Assembly (NCBI RefSeq): GCF_947258925.1
Contig: NZ_CAMYKG010000005.1
Location: forward strand, 16,596-80,595
Direction of reading: 5' to 3'
Source of the DNA: an uncultured Eudoraea sp.
GTDB lineage: Bacteria; Bacteroidota; Bacteroidia; Flavobacteriales; Flavobacteriaceae
DNA: 64,000 nt
Shown here: piece after piece, positions 40,242 to 50,498 of the stretch
Numbering within the stretch: position 1 is the first letter of the stretch
Layout of the letters: every line of letters starts with the position of its first letter
Position numbers and translations under genes: made by a program
The notes under the pieces: model-generated
Database searches by the model: none
What the model was told of the DNA's origin: nothing
The model's input: the letters and a program-made list of their open reading frames with translations, nothing else

Positions 40242-43094
40242 ATGACCACAGACCTGTTTGCTTCCCGACATATAGGTATACGAAAAGAAGATCTGCCAAA
40301 AATGCTTAAGACCATCGGTGTGGAAAGTATAGATCAACTAATTCATGAAACAATTCCCAATGACATAAGACTCCAAAATCCTTTGGAACTTAGCAATGAA
40401 ATGAGCGAACATGAGTTCCTCACTCATATTAACTCCCTTGCATCAAAAAACAAAATATTTAAAACTTTTATTGGTCTTGGTTATCATGAATGTATAACAC
40501 CGGCTGTTATTAAAAGGAATATTCTTGAAAACCCGGGATGGTATACTGCTTACACCCCTTATCAGGCAGAAATTGCACAAGGCAGATTAGAAGCCTTATT
40601 AAACTTCCAGACCATGATTTGCGATCTTACCGGCATGGAATTGTCTAATGCTTCTCTTTTAGACGAAAGTACAGCTGCTGCTGAAGCGATGACCATGCTT
40701 TTTGATGTCCGGACCAGGAATCAAAAGAAAAATAAGATCACTAAATTTTTTGTGTCTGATGAGGTAATGCCTCAAACACTGTCACTACTACAAACAAGAT
40801 CAAAACCACTGGGAATTGAATTAGAAATCGGAGACCACGAATCTTTCCAGTTCGGTGAAGAATTTTATGGGGCCCTGTTACAATATCCGGGGAAATTTGG
40901 CCAGGTAAATGATTATAAAAATTTTGTCCAGAAGGCTAATGAAAAAGACATTAAAGTTGCTGTAGCTGCTGATATCCTCAGTTTGGTTTTATTAACCCCT
41001 CCGGGGGAAATTGGCGTGGACGTAGTTGTTGGTACTACGCAGCGTTTCGGAATTCCTTTGGGCTATGGTGGCCCTCATGCCGCTTTTTTTGCCACTAAGG
41101 AAGCCTATAAAAGAAATATTCCCGGAAGAATTATAGGAGTTACCAAAGATACCGACGGGAATCAGGCACTACGCATGGCTCTACAAACCAGGGAACAACA
41201 TATAAAAAGAGATAAAGCCACCTCTAATATTTGCACAGCGCAAGTATTGCTGGCGGTTATGGCCGGAGCTTATGCCGTATATCATGGACCAAAAGGGTTA
41301 AAACGAATAGCTGAAAAAGTTCATCACAATACCCGTATAATAAGTCAATCCCTTGAAAAACAAGGATTTGAACAATTAAACACTTCTTATTTCGATACTA
41401 TTAAGATAAGAGTGGAAGATGCTGAATCGCTAAAAGAAATAGCAGAAAAAAATTGTGTTAACTTCAACTATATTGATAAGAATACGGTTTCCATATCTGT
41501 CAATGAGACAACAAATACTGAGAATATAGAACTTATATTAAACTGCTTTGGTGAATTAGCAGCGGTTAAAGAAATTAGACTTTTTGAAGGTGACTTAAAT
41601 CAGGTTATTCCATTTACGCTAAAACGAGACACCCCCTTCCTTAAAAATGAGGTCTTTAATTCGTACCACTCAGAAACAGAATTGATGCGTTATCTCAAGA
41701 AATTAGAGCGCAAAGACCTGGCTTTGAACCACTCTATGATCTCGCTTGGGTCATGCACAATGAAATTAAATGCTGCCAGCCAAATGTTGCCGTTAAGCAT
41801 GCCTGAATGGGGTAATATTCATCCATTTGTTCCTGTTGATCAGGCAGAAGGTTATCAAATAATACTCCGGGAGCTCGAAAGAGATTTAACAGAAATCACT
41901 GGTTTTGCCGGTACTTCTTTACAACCCAACTCAGGTGCGCAGGGTGAGTTTGCCGGATTGATGACCATAAGGGCATATCATGAATCCAGGGGTGAACACA
42001 ATAGGCATATATGCATTATTCCGGCATCTGCACATGGTACAAATCCGGCTTCTGCTGTAATGGCAGGGATGAAGGTTGTCGTGACAAAGACAGATGAGCG
42101 CGGCAATATAGATATAGGGGATTTACAGGAAAAAGTAGAAATGCATTCAGAAAATTTGGCGGCGTTAATGGTGACATATCCGTCAACACACGGAGTATTT
42201 GAATCCTCGATCAAAAAGATAACTCAACTTATACATGATCATGGTGGGCAAGTGTATATGGATGGCGCTAATATGAATGCCCAGGTTGGTTTAACCAATC
42301 CGGCTACCATTGGGGCCGACGTGTGCCATCTTAACCTCCACAAAACCTTCGCTATACCTCACGGAGGTGGCGGACCGGGAGTTGGACCTATTTGCGTTGC
42401 CAAACAGTTAGTACCCTTCCTCCCCGGAAATCCGGTTGTTAAGACTGGTGGTGACAAAGCAATTACCGCAATTTCAGGAGCGCCATGGGGTAGTTCATTG
42501 GTTTGTTTAATCTCTTATGGTTATATTAAAATGCTTGGAGAACAGGGGTTAACTGAATCCACCAAAATTGCTATTCTCAATGCAAACTATATAAAGAACA
42601 GACTGAGTGGAAAATTTGATGTTCTTTACTCGGGAGAAAGTGGACGTGCCGCCCATGAAATGATCATAGACTGCAGGCCCTTTAAGAAAAACGGAATAGA
42701 GGTAACGGATATCGCGAAACGTTTAATGGACTATGGTTTTCACGCCCCTACCGTATCCTTTCCGGTAGCAGGTACCCTTATGATAGAACCAACGGAAAGT
42801 GAAAACCTTGATGAATTAGATCGATTTTGTGATGCGATGATATCCATACGGGAAGAAATTGATCGGTCTTCATCTAATGATTCCAATAATCTTCTGAAAA
42901 ATGCACCGCATACCTTGCATATGGTAACCAGTGATTTTTGGAATTTCCCTTATTCCAGACAAGAGGCCGCTTTCCCATTAAACTATGTAAATGAAAATAA
43001 ATTTTGGCCCAGCGTCAGACGGGTCGATGATGCCTATGGAGATCGTAATTTAATATGTACCTGTGCCCCAATTGAAGCGTATATTGAGGCATAG
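40242..43094 (+). CDS. gcvP: Glycine dehydrogenase (decarboxylating), P-protein
   Basis: 950 aa; FASRHIGIRKEDLPKML; PLP site LNLHKTFAIPHGGGGPGVGPI. Confidence 0.97.
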   Translation: MTTDLFASRHIGIRKEDLPKMLKTIGVESIDQLIHETIPNDIRLQNPLELSNEMSEHEFLTHINSLASKNKIFKTFIGLGYHECITPAVIKRNILENPGWYTAYTPYQAEIAQGRLEALLNFQTMICDLTGMELSNASLLDESTAAAEAMTMLFDVRTRNQKKNKITKFFVSDEVMPQTLSLLQTRSKPLGIELEIGDHESFQFGEEFYGALLQYPGKFGQVNDYKNFVQKANEKDIKVAVAADILSLVLLTPPGEIGVDVVVGTTQRFGIPLGYGGPHAAFFATKEAYKRNIPGRIIGVTKDTDGNQALRMALQTREQHIKRDKATSNICTAQVLLAVMAGAYAVYHGPKGLKRIAEKVHHNTRIISQSLEKQGFEQLNTSYFDTIKIRVEDAESLKEIAEKNCVNFNYIDKNTVSISVNETTNTENIELILNCFGELAAVKEIRLFEGDLNQVIPFTLKRDTPFLKNEVFNSYHSETELMRYLKKLERKDLALNHSMISLGSCTMKLNAASQMLPLSMPEWGNIHPFVPVDQAEGYQIILRELERDLTEITGFAGTSLQPNSGAQGEFAGLMTIRAYHESRGEHNRHICIIPASAHGTNPASAVMAGMKVVVTKTDERGNIDIGDLQEKVEMHSENLAALMVTYPSTHGVFESSIKKITQLIHDHGGQVYMDGANMNAQVGLTNPATIGADVCHLNLHKTFAIPHGGGGPGVGPICVAKQLVPFLPGNPVVKTGGDKAITAISGAPWGSSLVCLISYGYIKMLGEQGLTESTKIAILNANYIKNRLSGKFDVLYSGESGRAAHEMIIDCRPFKKNGIEVTDIAKRLMDYGFHAPTVSFPVAGTLMIEPTESENLDELDRFCDAMISIREEIDRSSSNDSNNLLKNAPHTLHMVTSDFWNFPYSRQEAAFPLNYVNENKFWPSVRRVDDAYGDRNLICTCAPIEAYIEA

Positions 43095-43255
43095 CTTTTA
43101 GCCATAAATAGTAATTTCAAAGGTTGCACAAGAGTTAAAGAAATTATTTGACCGTGGATTGTTTCTTTTGGACATCGTATTTAAAAAAGAGGTTTACTTT
43201 TTCTGGGACTTTTTTTTTATTAGTTTGAAAAATAAATAAAATCATTCCATTAAAT

Positions 43256-44314
43256 ATGAGTATTGGCATTACAGGTACGGGTTGTTTTATCCCATCAGTC
43301 GCCACACAGAATAAAGATTTTGAGCAGCATAATTTCCTTACCAGTGAAGGAGCACCATTTGATTATAGCAATGAGGTAATCATAGAAAAATTCAAGGCAA
43401 TAACGGGGATTGCCGAAAGACGCTATGCAAAAAAAGAACAGAACACATCAGATCTGGGATTTTTCGCAGCGCGTGATGCAATTGAAGATGCAGGGATTGA
43501 TCCTGAGGAACTTGATTATATAATTTTCGCCCATAATTTTGGGAATGTAAGCTACGGTAATTCTCAGGGAGATACTGTTCCCAGCTTAGCCACCAGGGTA
43601 AAGCATAAACTGGGAATTAAAAACCCGGCTTGTGTGGCATATGACATGTTGTTTGGCTGTCCTGGTTGGATTGAAAGCGTTATTCAGGCAAACGCATTTA
43701 TCAAAAGCGGGATAGCAAAAAAATGCCTGGTAATTGGAGCAGAAACACTTTCCAGGGTGATTGATCAACACGACAGGGATTCAATGATTTATTCAGATGG
43801 TGCAGGAGCTTGTATTATTGAAGATTCTGCAGATTCCGGAGAGATACTTGCGCATAGTTCCGCCACATTCTCTAATGAAGAAGCTTATTATTTATTTTTA
43901 GGCCAGTCGCACAATAAAGCGTGCTCCAATAATACGCAATACATAAAAATGTATGGTCGCAAAATTTATGAATTTGCCCTGAATCATGTACCCAATGCGA
44001 TGCGGCAATGTTTGGATAAAAGCGAAATTGCAATTGAAGATGTAAAGAAAATATTTATACATCAGGCAAATGAAAAAATGGATGAAGCTATTGTAGAACG
44101 ATTTTACAAATCCTATGACTTGGAAATGCCTTCAGGGGTTATGCCTATGAACATCCGTGAATTGGGCAACAGTTCTGTAGCAACGGTTCCTACATTGTTT
44201 CATATGGTTAAAACCGGAAAAATAGAAAATCAGCATATAGAGAAAGGGGATGTTGTTATCTTTGCCAGTGTTGGCGCAGGTATGAATATCAACGCCATAG
44301 TGTATAGATGCTGA
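43256..44314 (+). CDS. 3-oxoacyl-ACP synthase III (KAS III)-like
   Basis: Catalytic triad contexts FGCPGWIESV (Cys), IHQANEKM (His), ELGNSSVATVP (Asn). Confidence 0.88.
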   Translation: MSIGITGTGCFIPSVATQNKDFEQHNFLTSEGAPFDYSNEVIIEKFKAITGIAERRYAKKEQNTSDLGFFAARDAIEDAGIDPEELDYIIFAHNFGNVSYGNSQGDTVPSLATRVKHKLGIKNPACVAYDMLFGCPGWIESVIQANAFIKSGIAKKCLVIGAETLSRVIDQHDRDSMIYSDGAGACIIEDSADSGEILAHSSATFSNEEAYYLFLGQSHNKACSNNTQYIKMYGRKIYEFALNHVPNAMRQCLDKSEIAIEDVKKIFIHQANEKMDEAIVERFYKSYDLEMPSGVMPMNIRELGNSSVATVPTLFHMVKTGKIENQHIEKGDVVIFASVGAGMNINAIVYRC

Positions 44315-44318
44315 AAAT

Positions 44319-44864
44319 ATGTACGAAAAAACTTTTCCCGGCAAAAGGTATAAAAACACCTTGGCCTTTCTTCAAAAACATATCAGTACTAAGGAATCCA
44401 TTTTAGATTTAGGGGTTGCAAACCCATTTTCTCAAATCATGACAGAACAAGGTTATTCTGTGGAAAATACCAAGGGGGAAGACCTGGATTTGGATTTTGA
44501 ATTTATCAAGAATTCAGATGCAACTGTCGTCACAGCTTTTGAAATCTTCGAACACCTTGTGGCTCCTTACAATGTATTGAGGGAAATTAAAGCGAGCAAA
44601 ATCGTAGCAAGCGTCCCCTTAAGGCTCTGGTTTTCAAAGGCCTACAAAAGTAATACTGATCCCTGGGACAGACATTACCATGAATTTGAGGCCTGGCAGT
44701 TTAATTGGGTGCTCGAAAAAGCCGGCTGGGAAATTAAAGATTCTTTCAGCTGGACTAATCCCGTTAAGAAATTAGGTCTACGGCCTTTATTAAGACTATT
44801 TACTCCGCGTTATTACATTGTTTATGCGGAAAGAAAACACCTCCCGGAATATACTAAATCCTAA
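44319..44864 (+). CDS. SAM-dependent methyltransferase-like protein
   Basis: ESILDLGVANPFSQIM ... VVTAFEIFEHLVAPYNVLREI; 4-bp gap after the KASIII gene. Confidence 0.7.
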   Translation: MYEKTFPGKRYKNTLAFLQKHISTKESILDLGVANPFSQIMTEQGYSVENTKGEDLDLDFEFIKNSDATVVTAFEIFEHLVAPYNVLREIKASKIVASVPLRLWFSKAYKSNTDPWDRHYHEFEAWQFNWVLEKAGWEIKDSFSWTNPVKKLGLRPLLRLFTPRYYIVYAERKHLPEYTKS

Positions 44865-44890
44865 ACCGCGGAAAAATAATACCCTCTATT

Positions 44891-45742
44891 GTGAATTATT
44901 ATATCGTCATCTGCGCACATAATGAAGAATCCTACTTAGCAGAAACGCTCAATGCTGTTCTTTCACAAACCATGTTACCCGACAAAATTTTGGTTGTGAA
45001 TGATAATTCAACTGATAACACGGAGGCTATAATAGATAGATTCACCAAAAAGGATAAACGTATTCAAAAGGTTAACAAATCTTCTTCTAAACTACATATG
45101 CCCGGTGCCAAAGTTGTAGATGCCTTTGATGCAGGTTATAAACATTTAGACGAGAACTACGATTTCATTGTCAAACTCGATGCTGACATTGTGCTCCCGA
45201 AAAATTATTTTGAAAAAATTGCAACACTCATTGCTTCAGATTCCAAAGCAGGTATTTTAGGAGGTTTTGCCTATGAGCAAGACTCGGAAGGTTTGTGGAA
45301 ATTAAATCACCCCATGAATAAGGAGCACGTTCGGGGTGCTTTTAAAAGCTATACAAATGCCTGTTATAAAGCTATAGGCGGTTTAAAGAATTCCATGGGC
45401 TGGGATACTGTTGATGAACTATTGGCTCAATATAATGGATTTAGCATATTAACTGATGATTCGTTAAAAGTTAAACACTTGCGACCTCTTGGTCTTGCCT
45501 ATAACAAGAAGGCTCGCTACCTGCAGGGAGAAGCCATGTATCGCATGCGCTATGGCTATTGGATTAGTCTTATTGCATCATTGAAGATGGGCGTAAAAAG
45601 AAAGGATCCAGGATTGTTTTCAGACACAATAAGAGGCTATCAGATGGCCAAAAAAAAGAAACTACCCTATTTGGTTTCTAAAGAAGAAGGTAAATTTATC
45701 CGCAGGCTCCGATGGAAAAATATCTTTGCCAAATTATTCTAA
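44891..45742 (+). CDS. Glycosyltransferase family 2
   Basis: YYIVICAHNEESYLAETLNAVLSQT, VVNDNSTDNTEAI, VKLDADIVLP. Confidence 0.88.
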   Translation: MNYYIVICAHNEESYLAETLNAVLSQTMLPDKILVVNDNSTDNTEAIIDRFTKKDKRIQKVNKSSSKLHMPGAKVVDAFDAGYKHLDENYDFIVKLDADIVLPKNYFEKIATLIASDSKAGILGGFAYEQDSEGLWKLNHPMNKEHVRGAFKSYTNACYKAIGGLKNSMGWDTVDELLAQYNGFSILTDDSLKVKHLRPLGLAYNKKARYLQGEAMYRMRYGYWISLIASLKMGVKRKDPGLFSDTIRGYQMAKKKKLPYLVSKEEGKFIRRLRWKNIFAKLF

Positions 45743-47416
45743 TACTTCACTAATTGGCTTTCCGGTTGTGCCGTTAGGGAAAGCTATGCCCAGTAAAACA
45801 GCTAATGTTGGCGCAATATCGGGAATCTCTGTTCTATTAGCAGTAGCGCCCGGATTGATGCCCTTTCCATAAAAGAGCAAAGGGGTATGTGTATCATATA
45901 TTTGTGGAGATCCATGGGTGGAACCTGTTTTACTATAATTTATACTTCCTGGTTTGTACACCATAAAAATATCGCCGGATCGCTTCATATTGTACCCATT
46001 TTGGATAATATATGGAATTCCGGTGCCGTACTCATTATTACGCAATTGATAAGCTGTATATACCTTGGAAAAAGCGTTATACGTAAGTAATTCATTGGCC
46101 AAAGTCTCCTGGACTTCCTTAACGCTTAAATCCAAATTTTGTATCACTTTATGATCAAGGAAAATCTGGCTGCCGGAAAAATTTTTCACCAAATCCATAG
46201 AACCATATTTATACTTAATAAAATCTCCCAATTGAGATTCGATATCTGCCCTGTTAATATACCCCGCAGGTATTTTTTTATCATTTAAATAAGCAGGAAC
46301 ATTAATTGCTCCGTGATCGGAGGTAAGAAAAACTGTGTATTCTCCCTCTCCTATTTTAGTGTCCAAAAATTCAAATATGCGCTCTAAATCAAGGTCTAAC
46401 CTAATATAAGTATCCTGTATTTCCTTCGAATTTACACCAAACCAATGGCCTACATAATCTGTACTGGAAAAGCTAATCGTTAAAAAGTCTGTTATATCAT
46501 CTGTTCCTAACTGCTCCCCTTTCAATGCTTCCAGGGCGAAATCTGCAGTAATACTATTCCCAAAGGGCGTTACCTTTAGCAAATCATATTTACTGTTTTG
46601 ATCCCACAATTTTGGAAGGTCGTGCGGAAAAACAGGTGTATTTTCTCCTGTGAAAAGTCCCTCATAACTATTGCTATCAGGGCCACTTTCTTTGTAAGAG
46701 TAAATATCCTTCAAGGTATTCCAAGGTTTAATATACTTCTCAACCCTATCAGAAGCATTAAAATTTACTACCCATTCCGGCAAATTCTGCATATAAAAAG
46801 TGCTGGAAATCCATTTGCCCTGGTCACCTCCCGTAAACCAATATGCAGCATTAGCAGTATGACCACCGGGGAGTACAGCACCCCTATCCTTGAGTGCAAT
46901 GGCAATGACTTTGCTCTTCATTTGAGTATGCAACCGCAACTGATCTGTAATTGTAGTAACAGTCATCCTATGTGGAGACATTTTTCCGGCATCTGAAACT
47001 ATCCCAACAGAGGTTTGCGAATCATCTGAAGCACAATAGACCATTGTGTCTTTTTCCTTATCATACCAATCATTTCCAATTATTCCATGTATTGCTGGTG
47101 TGGCACCTGTGTAAACAGATGCATGTCCGGGACCGGTACTAGTCGGAGCATAATTAAAGTGATTATTTTTACAATTGAAGCCTTTATTAACAAATCGTTT
47201 AAAGCCATTATCACCATAATGATCCCAAAAACGTGTGAGGTAGTCATATCGCATTTGATCCACAACAATACCAACAACCAATTTCGGCATGGTATTTAAA
47301 CGAGGAGAAACTTCAACCTTGTCCGATTTTTTAGCCCTTCGTTGGCTATGCACGCCCGGGGATATTAAGAATAAACCAATTGACAAAACAGACAAGAAAT
47401 AGCTTTTCGGAAACAT
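45734..47416 (-). CDS. PafA-like alkaline phosphatase family protein
   Basis: VVGIVVDQMRYDYL, APTSTGPGHASVYTGATPAIHGI, FLTSDHGA; signal peptide. Confidence 0.88.
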   Translation of the reverse strand: MFPKSYFLSVLSIGLFLISPGVHSQRRAKKSDKVEVSPRLNTMPKLVVGIVVDQMRYDYLTRFWDHYGDNGFKRFVNKGFNCKNNHFNYAPTSTGPGHASVYTGATPAIHGIIGNDWYDKEKDTMVYCASDDSQTSVGIVSDAGKMSPHRMTVTTITDQLRLHTQMKSKVIAIALKDRGAVLPGGHTANAAYWFTGGDQGKWISSTFYMQNLPEWVVNFNASDRVEKYIKPWNTLKDIYSYKESGPDSNSYEGLFTGENTPVFPHDLPKLWDQNSKYDLLKVTPFGNSITADFALEALKGEQLGTDDITDFLTISFSSTDYVGHWFGVNSKEIQDTYIRLDLDLERIFEFLDTKIGEGEYTVFLTSDHGAINVPAYLNDKKIPAGYINRADIESQLGDFIKYKYGSMDLVKNFSGSQIFLDHKVIQNLDLSVKEVQETLANELLTYNAFSKVYTAYQLRNNEYGTGIPYIIQNGYNMKRSGDIFMVYKPGSINYSKTGSTHGSPQIYDTHTPLLFYGKGINPGATANRTEIPDIAPTLAVLLGIAFPNGTTGKPISEVLE

Positions 47417-47528
47417 ATTGCTTAAGTTAAAAGTTTAAAAATATCGAAATTAAGTTTTAAAATTTTAAATGGAGGCTAAATGAAGGCTAATATTACTATT
47501 TTTACAACCAAAATTATCGCATAGTTTC

Positions 47529-48266
47529 ATGAAATATATCTCATCAATTGGCAGCTATTCCATTATGGTTCGAGAGGTTTTTAAGAAACCTACAAAGTGG
47601 TCAATTATGAAGTCGCTGATTTTAAAGGAAATTGATGAGTTGATTTATGGCTCCATGGGAATCGTAATATTTATTTCTGTATTCATTGGGGGTGTTGTGG
47701 CCATTCAGACGGCATTAAACCTTACAAATCCATTGATCCCAAAAGACCTGATTGGATTTGCTACCAGACAATCCGTTATCCTTGAGTTTGCACCTACATT
47801 TACATCGATCATAATGGCAGGTAAAGTGGGTTCTTACATTACCTCCAGCATTGGTACAATGCGCGTAACAGAGCAAATTGATGCCTTGGAAGTTATGGGG
47901 GTTAACTCCCTCAATTATCTGGTTTTCCCTAAAATAATCGCAATGTTATTCTATCCTTTCGTAATTGCTATATCTATGTACGTAGGAATTTTTGGGGGAT
48001 TAGTTGCGAATACTTTGGGGAATTACAGCACATCTACTGAATTTATTCAAGGTATACAATTAGATTTTATTCCTTTCCATGTGACTTATTCCTTTATTAA
48101 ATCTGTTGTTTTTGCTTTTATAATAGCAACAGTTCCATCTTTTCATGGGTATTATATGAAAGGTGGTGCTCTGGATGTTGGTAAGGCAAGTACAACCGCT
48201 TTTGTATGGACAAGTGTGGTTATCATTATATCAAACTTTGTTCTCACACAACTTTTATTAGGCTGA
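47529..48266 (+). CDS. MlaE-family ABC transporter permease
   Basis: GGVVAIQTALNLTNPLIPKDLIGFATRQSVILEFAPTFTSIIMAGKVGSYITSSIGTMRVTEQIDALEVMG. Confidence 0.92.
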   Translation: MKYISSIGSYSIMVREVFKKPTKWSIMKSLILKEIDELIYGSMGIVIFISVFIGGVVAIQTALNLTNPLIPKDLIGFATRQSVILEFAPTFTSIIMAGKVGSYITSSIGTMRVTEQIDALEVMGVNSLNYLVFPKIIAMLFYPFVIAISMYVGIFGGLVANTLGNYSTSTEFIQGIQLDFIPFHVTYSFIKSVVFAFIIATVPSFHGYYMKGGALDVGKASTTAFVWTSVVIIISNFVLTQLLLG

Positions 48267-49033
48267 TGATAGAAGTAAAAAATTTAAATAAATCGTTTGG
48301 AGATGCCCATGTATTAAAAGGTATAACTACTTCCTTTGAAAAAGGAAAAACCAACCTTATTATTGGTCAAAGTGGCTCGGGTAAGACAGTTTTTATGAAG
48401 TGTCTTTTGGGTTTAGTTGTCCCCGACTCCGGAACAATTAGTTATGACGGTCGAATCTTCTCTAAGCTGTCTGATAGAGAAAAACGAGATTTAAGACAGG
48501 ATATGGGGATGGTATTCCAGGGCAGTGCATTATTTGATTCGATGACGGTTGAAGAAAATATAATGTTCCCAATGGATATGTTTACCCAGCAGTCCCATTC
48601 AGAAATGGAAGACAGGGTGAATACTGTACTGAAACGAGTAAACCTGGTCAATGCGCATAAAAAATACCCAGCCGAACTTTCCGGAGGTATGCAAAAAAGA
48701 GTTGCAATTGCAAGGGCAATTGTTATGAATCCAAAGTATTTATTTTGTGATGAACCTAACTCGGGTTTGGATCCCAAAACGGCGATTTTAATAGACAACT
48801 TAATTCAGGAGATCACAAAGGAGTATGATATTATTACAGTGATTAATAGCCACGATATGAATTCTGTAATGGAAATAGGTGAAAAAATAGTCTTTCTCCA
48901 ACATGGCATCAAAGAATGGGAAGGTACAAAAGACGAAATTTTTAAAACTGATAATGAAGCGGTTACTAATTTTGTCTATTCTTCAGAATTATTTAAGAAA
49001 GTAAGACAAATGTATATTGAAGAGCGAGATTAG
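48266..49033 (+). CDS. MlaF-like ABC transporter ATP-binding protein
   Basis: Walker A GQSGSGKT, signature LSGGMQKRVAIARAI, LFCDEPNSGLDP; likely start 48266 overlapping the permease stop. Confidence 0.93.
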   Translation: MIEVKNLNKSFGDAHVLKGITTSFEKGKTNLIIGQSGSGKTVFMKCLLGLVVPDSGTISYDGRIFSKLSDREKRDLRQDMGMVFQGSALFDSMTVEENIMFPMDMFTQQSHSEMEDRVNTVLKRVNLVNAHKKYPAELSGGMQKRVAIARAIVMNPKYLFCDEPNSGLDPKTAILIDNLIQEITKEYDIITVINSHDMNSVMEIGEKIVFLQHGIKEWEGTKDEIFKTDNEAVTNFVYSSELFKKVRQMYIEERD

Positions 49034-49041
49034 ACCGGCTT

Positions 49042-50496
49042 TTACTTTACCATTACTTTATTATCATTCAAACGCAACTTCAACCAATTACTTAGTTTTT
49101 GGCTATTTTGCTTTATATCTTGCTTCCTGGTGCCTTTCTTCCAAACTACATTAAAAACCGGAATTGTGTCAATCTTTGAAAAGTCAGTTCTTATTGTATA
49201 GGCAAACCCAAGACTATCCAGGTTGTCAAAATTGGCTTTAGCCTCTGCGCTAATCTGTTGAAATGGAATTTGCTTGGTGCTAAGTTTACTCATTTTGGCC
49301 AATTCGGTTTCCAAAAAATTTATGCGCTGATCCTTGGTTAATAATTCCGCCTTCTTTGATTCATATAATTCATTTATATAATTAAATTTTATTTCAGTAT
49401 CGTCCCTTCCTCCCTGAACTATTCTTAGTTCTGTGTCTTTTAGTCGGGAAAATGAATTTTTTTGTTCCATCCAGCTGGCTATAACATTATCAGGTATAAG
49501 TTCATCTCCCATACAAACTAATTCAATGGAAGAACCGCCCTTCTTATCATAGTTAATCTTAGTCAGATTATCTAAATATCTTCCCCGATCCCTGAACTTA
49601 TATACTGCTATGGTCTGTTGAATTAAATCCTGTGCCTGACTCATATATTGGGATTTCTGCCAAACATTAAAAAAGGTAATTATGGCAGGGATCATGACCA
49701 GGATAGAAATTAAAGTTGCAATCCGAGCGTAAAATTGTCTTTTTTTCGAATGCATGTAGCGCACCATTGGAAAACGAAGAATTTTGAGTACAATTACTGT
49801 TGCAAGGGCGATGAAAATTGTATTGATTATAAAAAGGTACATTGCCCCGGTTGCATACTCCCAATTACTGATAGCCAATCCAAAACCTGCGGTACATAGC
49901 GGTGGCATTAACGCTGTTGCAATAGCCACACCAAAAATAACCGTAGCCACCGTTCCTCTTTTTGCTCTCGCTATGACCAAGGCGAACCCACCAAAGAAAG
50001 CGATTAACACATCTCTGATATCCGGTTCAGTTCTGGCCAATAATTCAGAAGATTCATCGCGTAACGGAAAGAATTCGAAAAATAGATATGCCGTGAGTAT
50101 ACTAATAACCACCATTACAGCAAAATTTTTCAAAGAACGCCTTAGCGTATCAATGTCGTTTGTGGCAAGTGACATCCCTACACCCAAAATTGGGCCCATT
50201 AAAGGGGAAATAAGCATTGCTCCAATTACAACCGCCGTAGAATTAGCATTTAACCCAACTGAAGCTATAAATATTGAACATATTAATATCCAAATGGTAT
50301 GTCCTTTAAAAGGAATGTCTGCAATAATAGCTTCCCTGGTAGCTACCTGATCGGTATCCCTGCGTATGTTTAGCAGGCCGGAAAGAAATTTCCTGGTGCT
50401 TCCTATAAATCCCTGAAAATCCTCTTTAGCTTTTTCCCCGCTAAGTTTCTCATCAGAATCCGATAAAGGGTTTCTCTTGTCATAATTCTCATTCAT
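49042..50496 (-). CDS. DUF389-domain membrane protein
   Basis: NSTAVVIGAMLISPLMGPILGVGMSLATND...GTVATVIFGVAIATALMPPLCTAGFG. Confidence 0.88.
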   Translation of the reverse strand: MNENYDKRNPLSDSDEKLSGEKAKEDFQGFIGSTRKFLSGLLNIRRDTDQVATREAIIADIPFKGHTIWILICSIFIASVGLNANSTAVVIGAMLISPLMGPILGVGMSLATNDIDTLRRSLKNFAVMVVISILTAYLFFEFFPLRDESSELLARTEPDIRDVLIAFFGGFALVIARAKRGTVATVIFGVAIATALMPPLCTAGFGLAISNWEYATGAMYLFIINTIFIALATVIVLKILRFPMVRYMHSKKRQFYARIATLISILVMIPAIITFFNVWQKSQYMSQAQDLIQQTIAVYKFRDRGRYLDNLTKINYDKKGGSSIELVCMGDELIPDNVIASWMEQKNSFSRLKDTELRIVQGGRDDTEIKFNYINELYESKKAELLTKDQRINFLETELAKMSKLSTKQIPFQQISAEAKANFDNLDSLGFAYTIRTDFSKIDTIPVFNVVWKKGTRKQDIKQNSQKLSNWLKLRLNDNKVMVK

Positions 50497-50498
50497 AA

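Noticed and set aside
49784-50350. 188-aa plus-strand ORF
   Set aside because: Antisense shadow of the DUF389 membrane protein; no recognisable domain.
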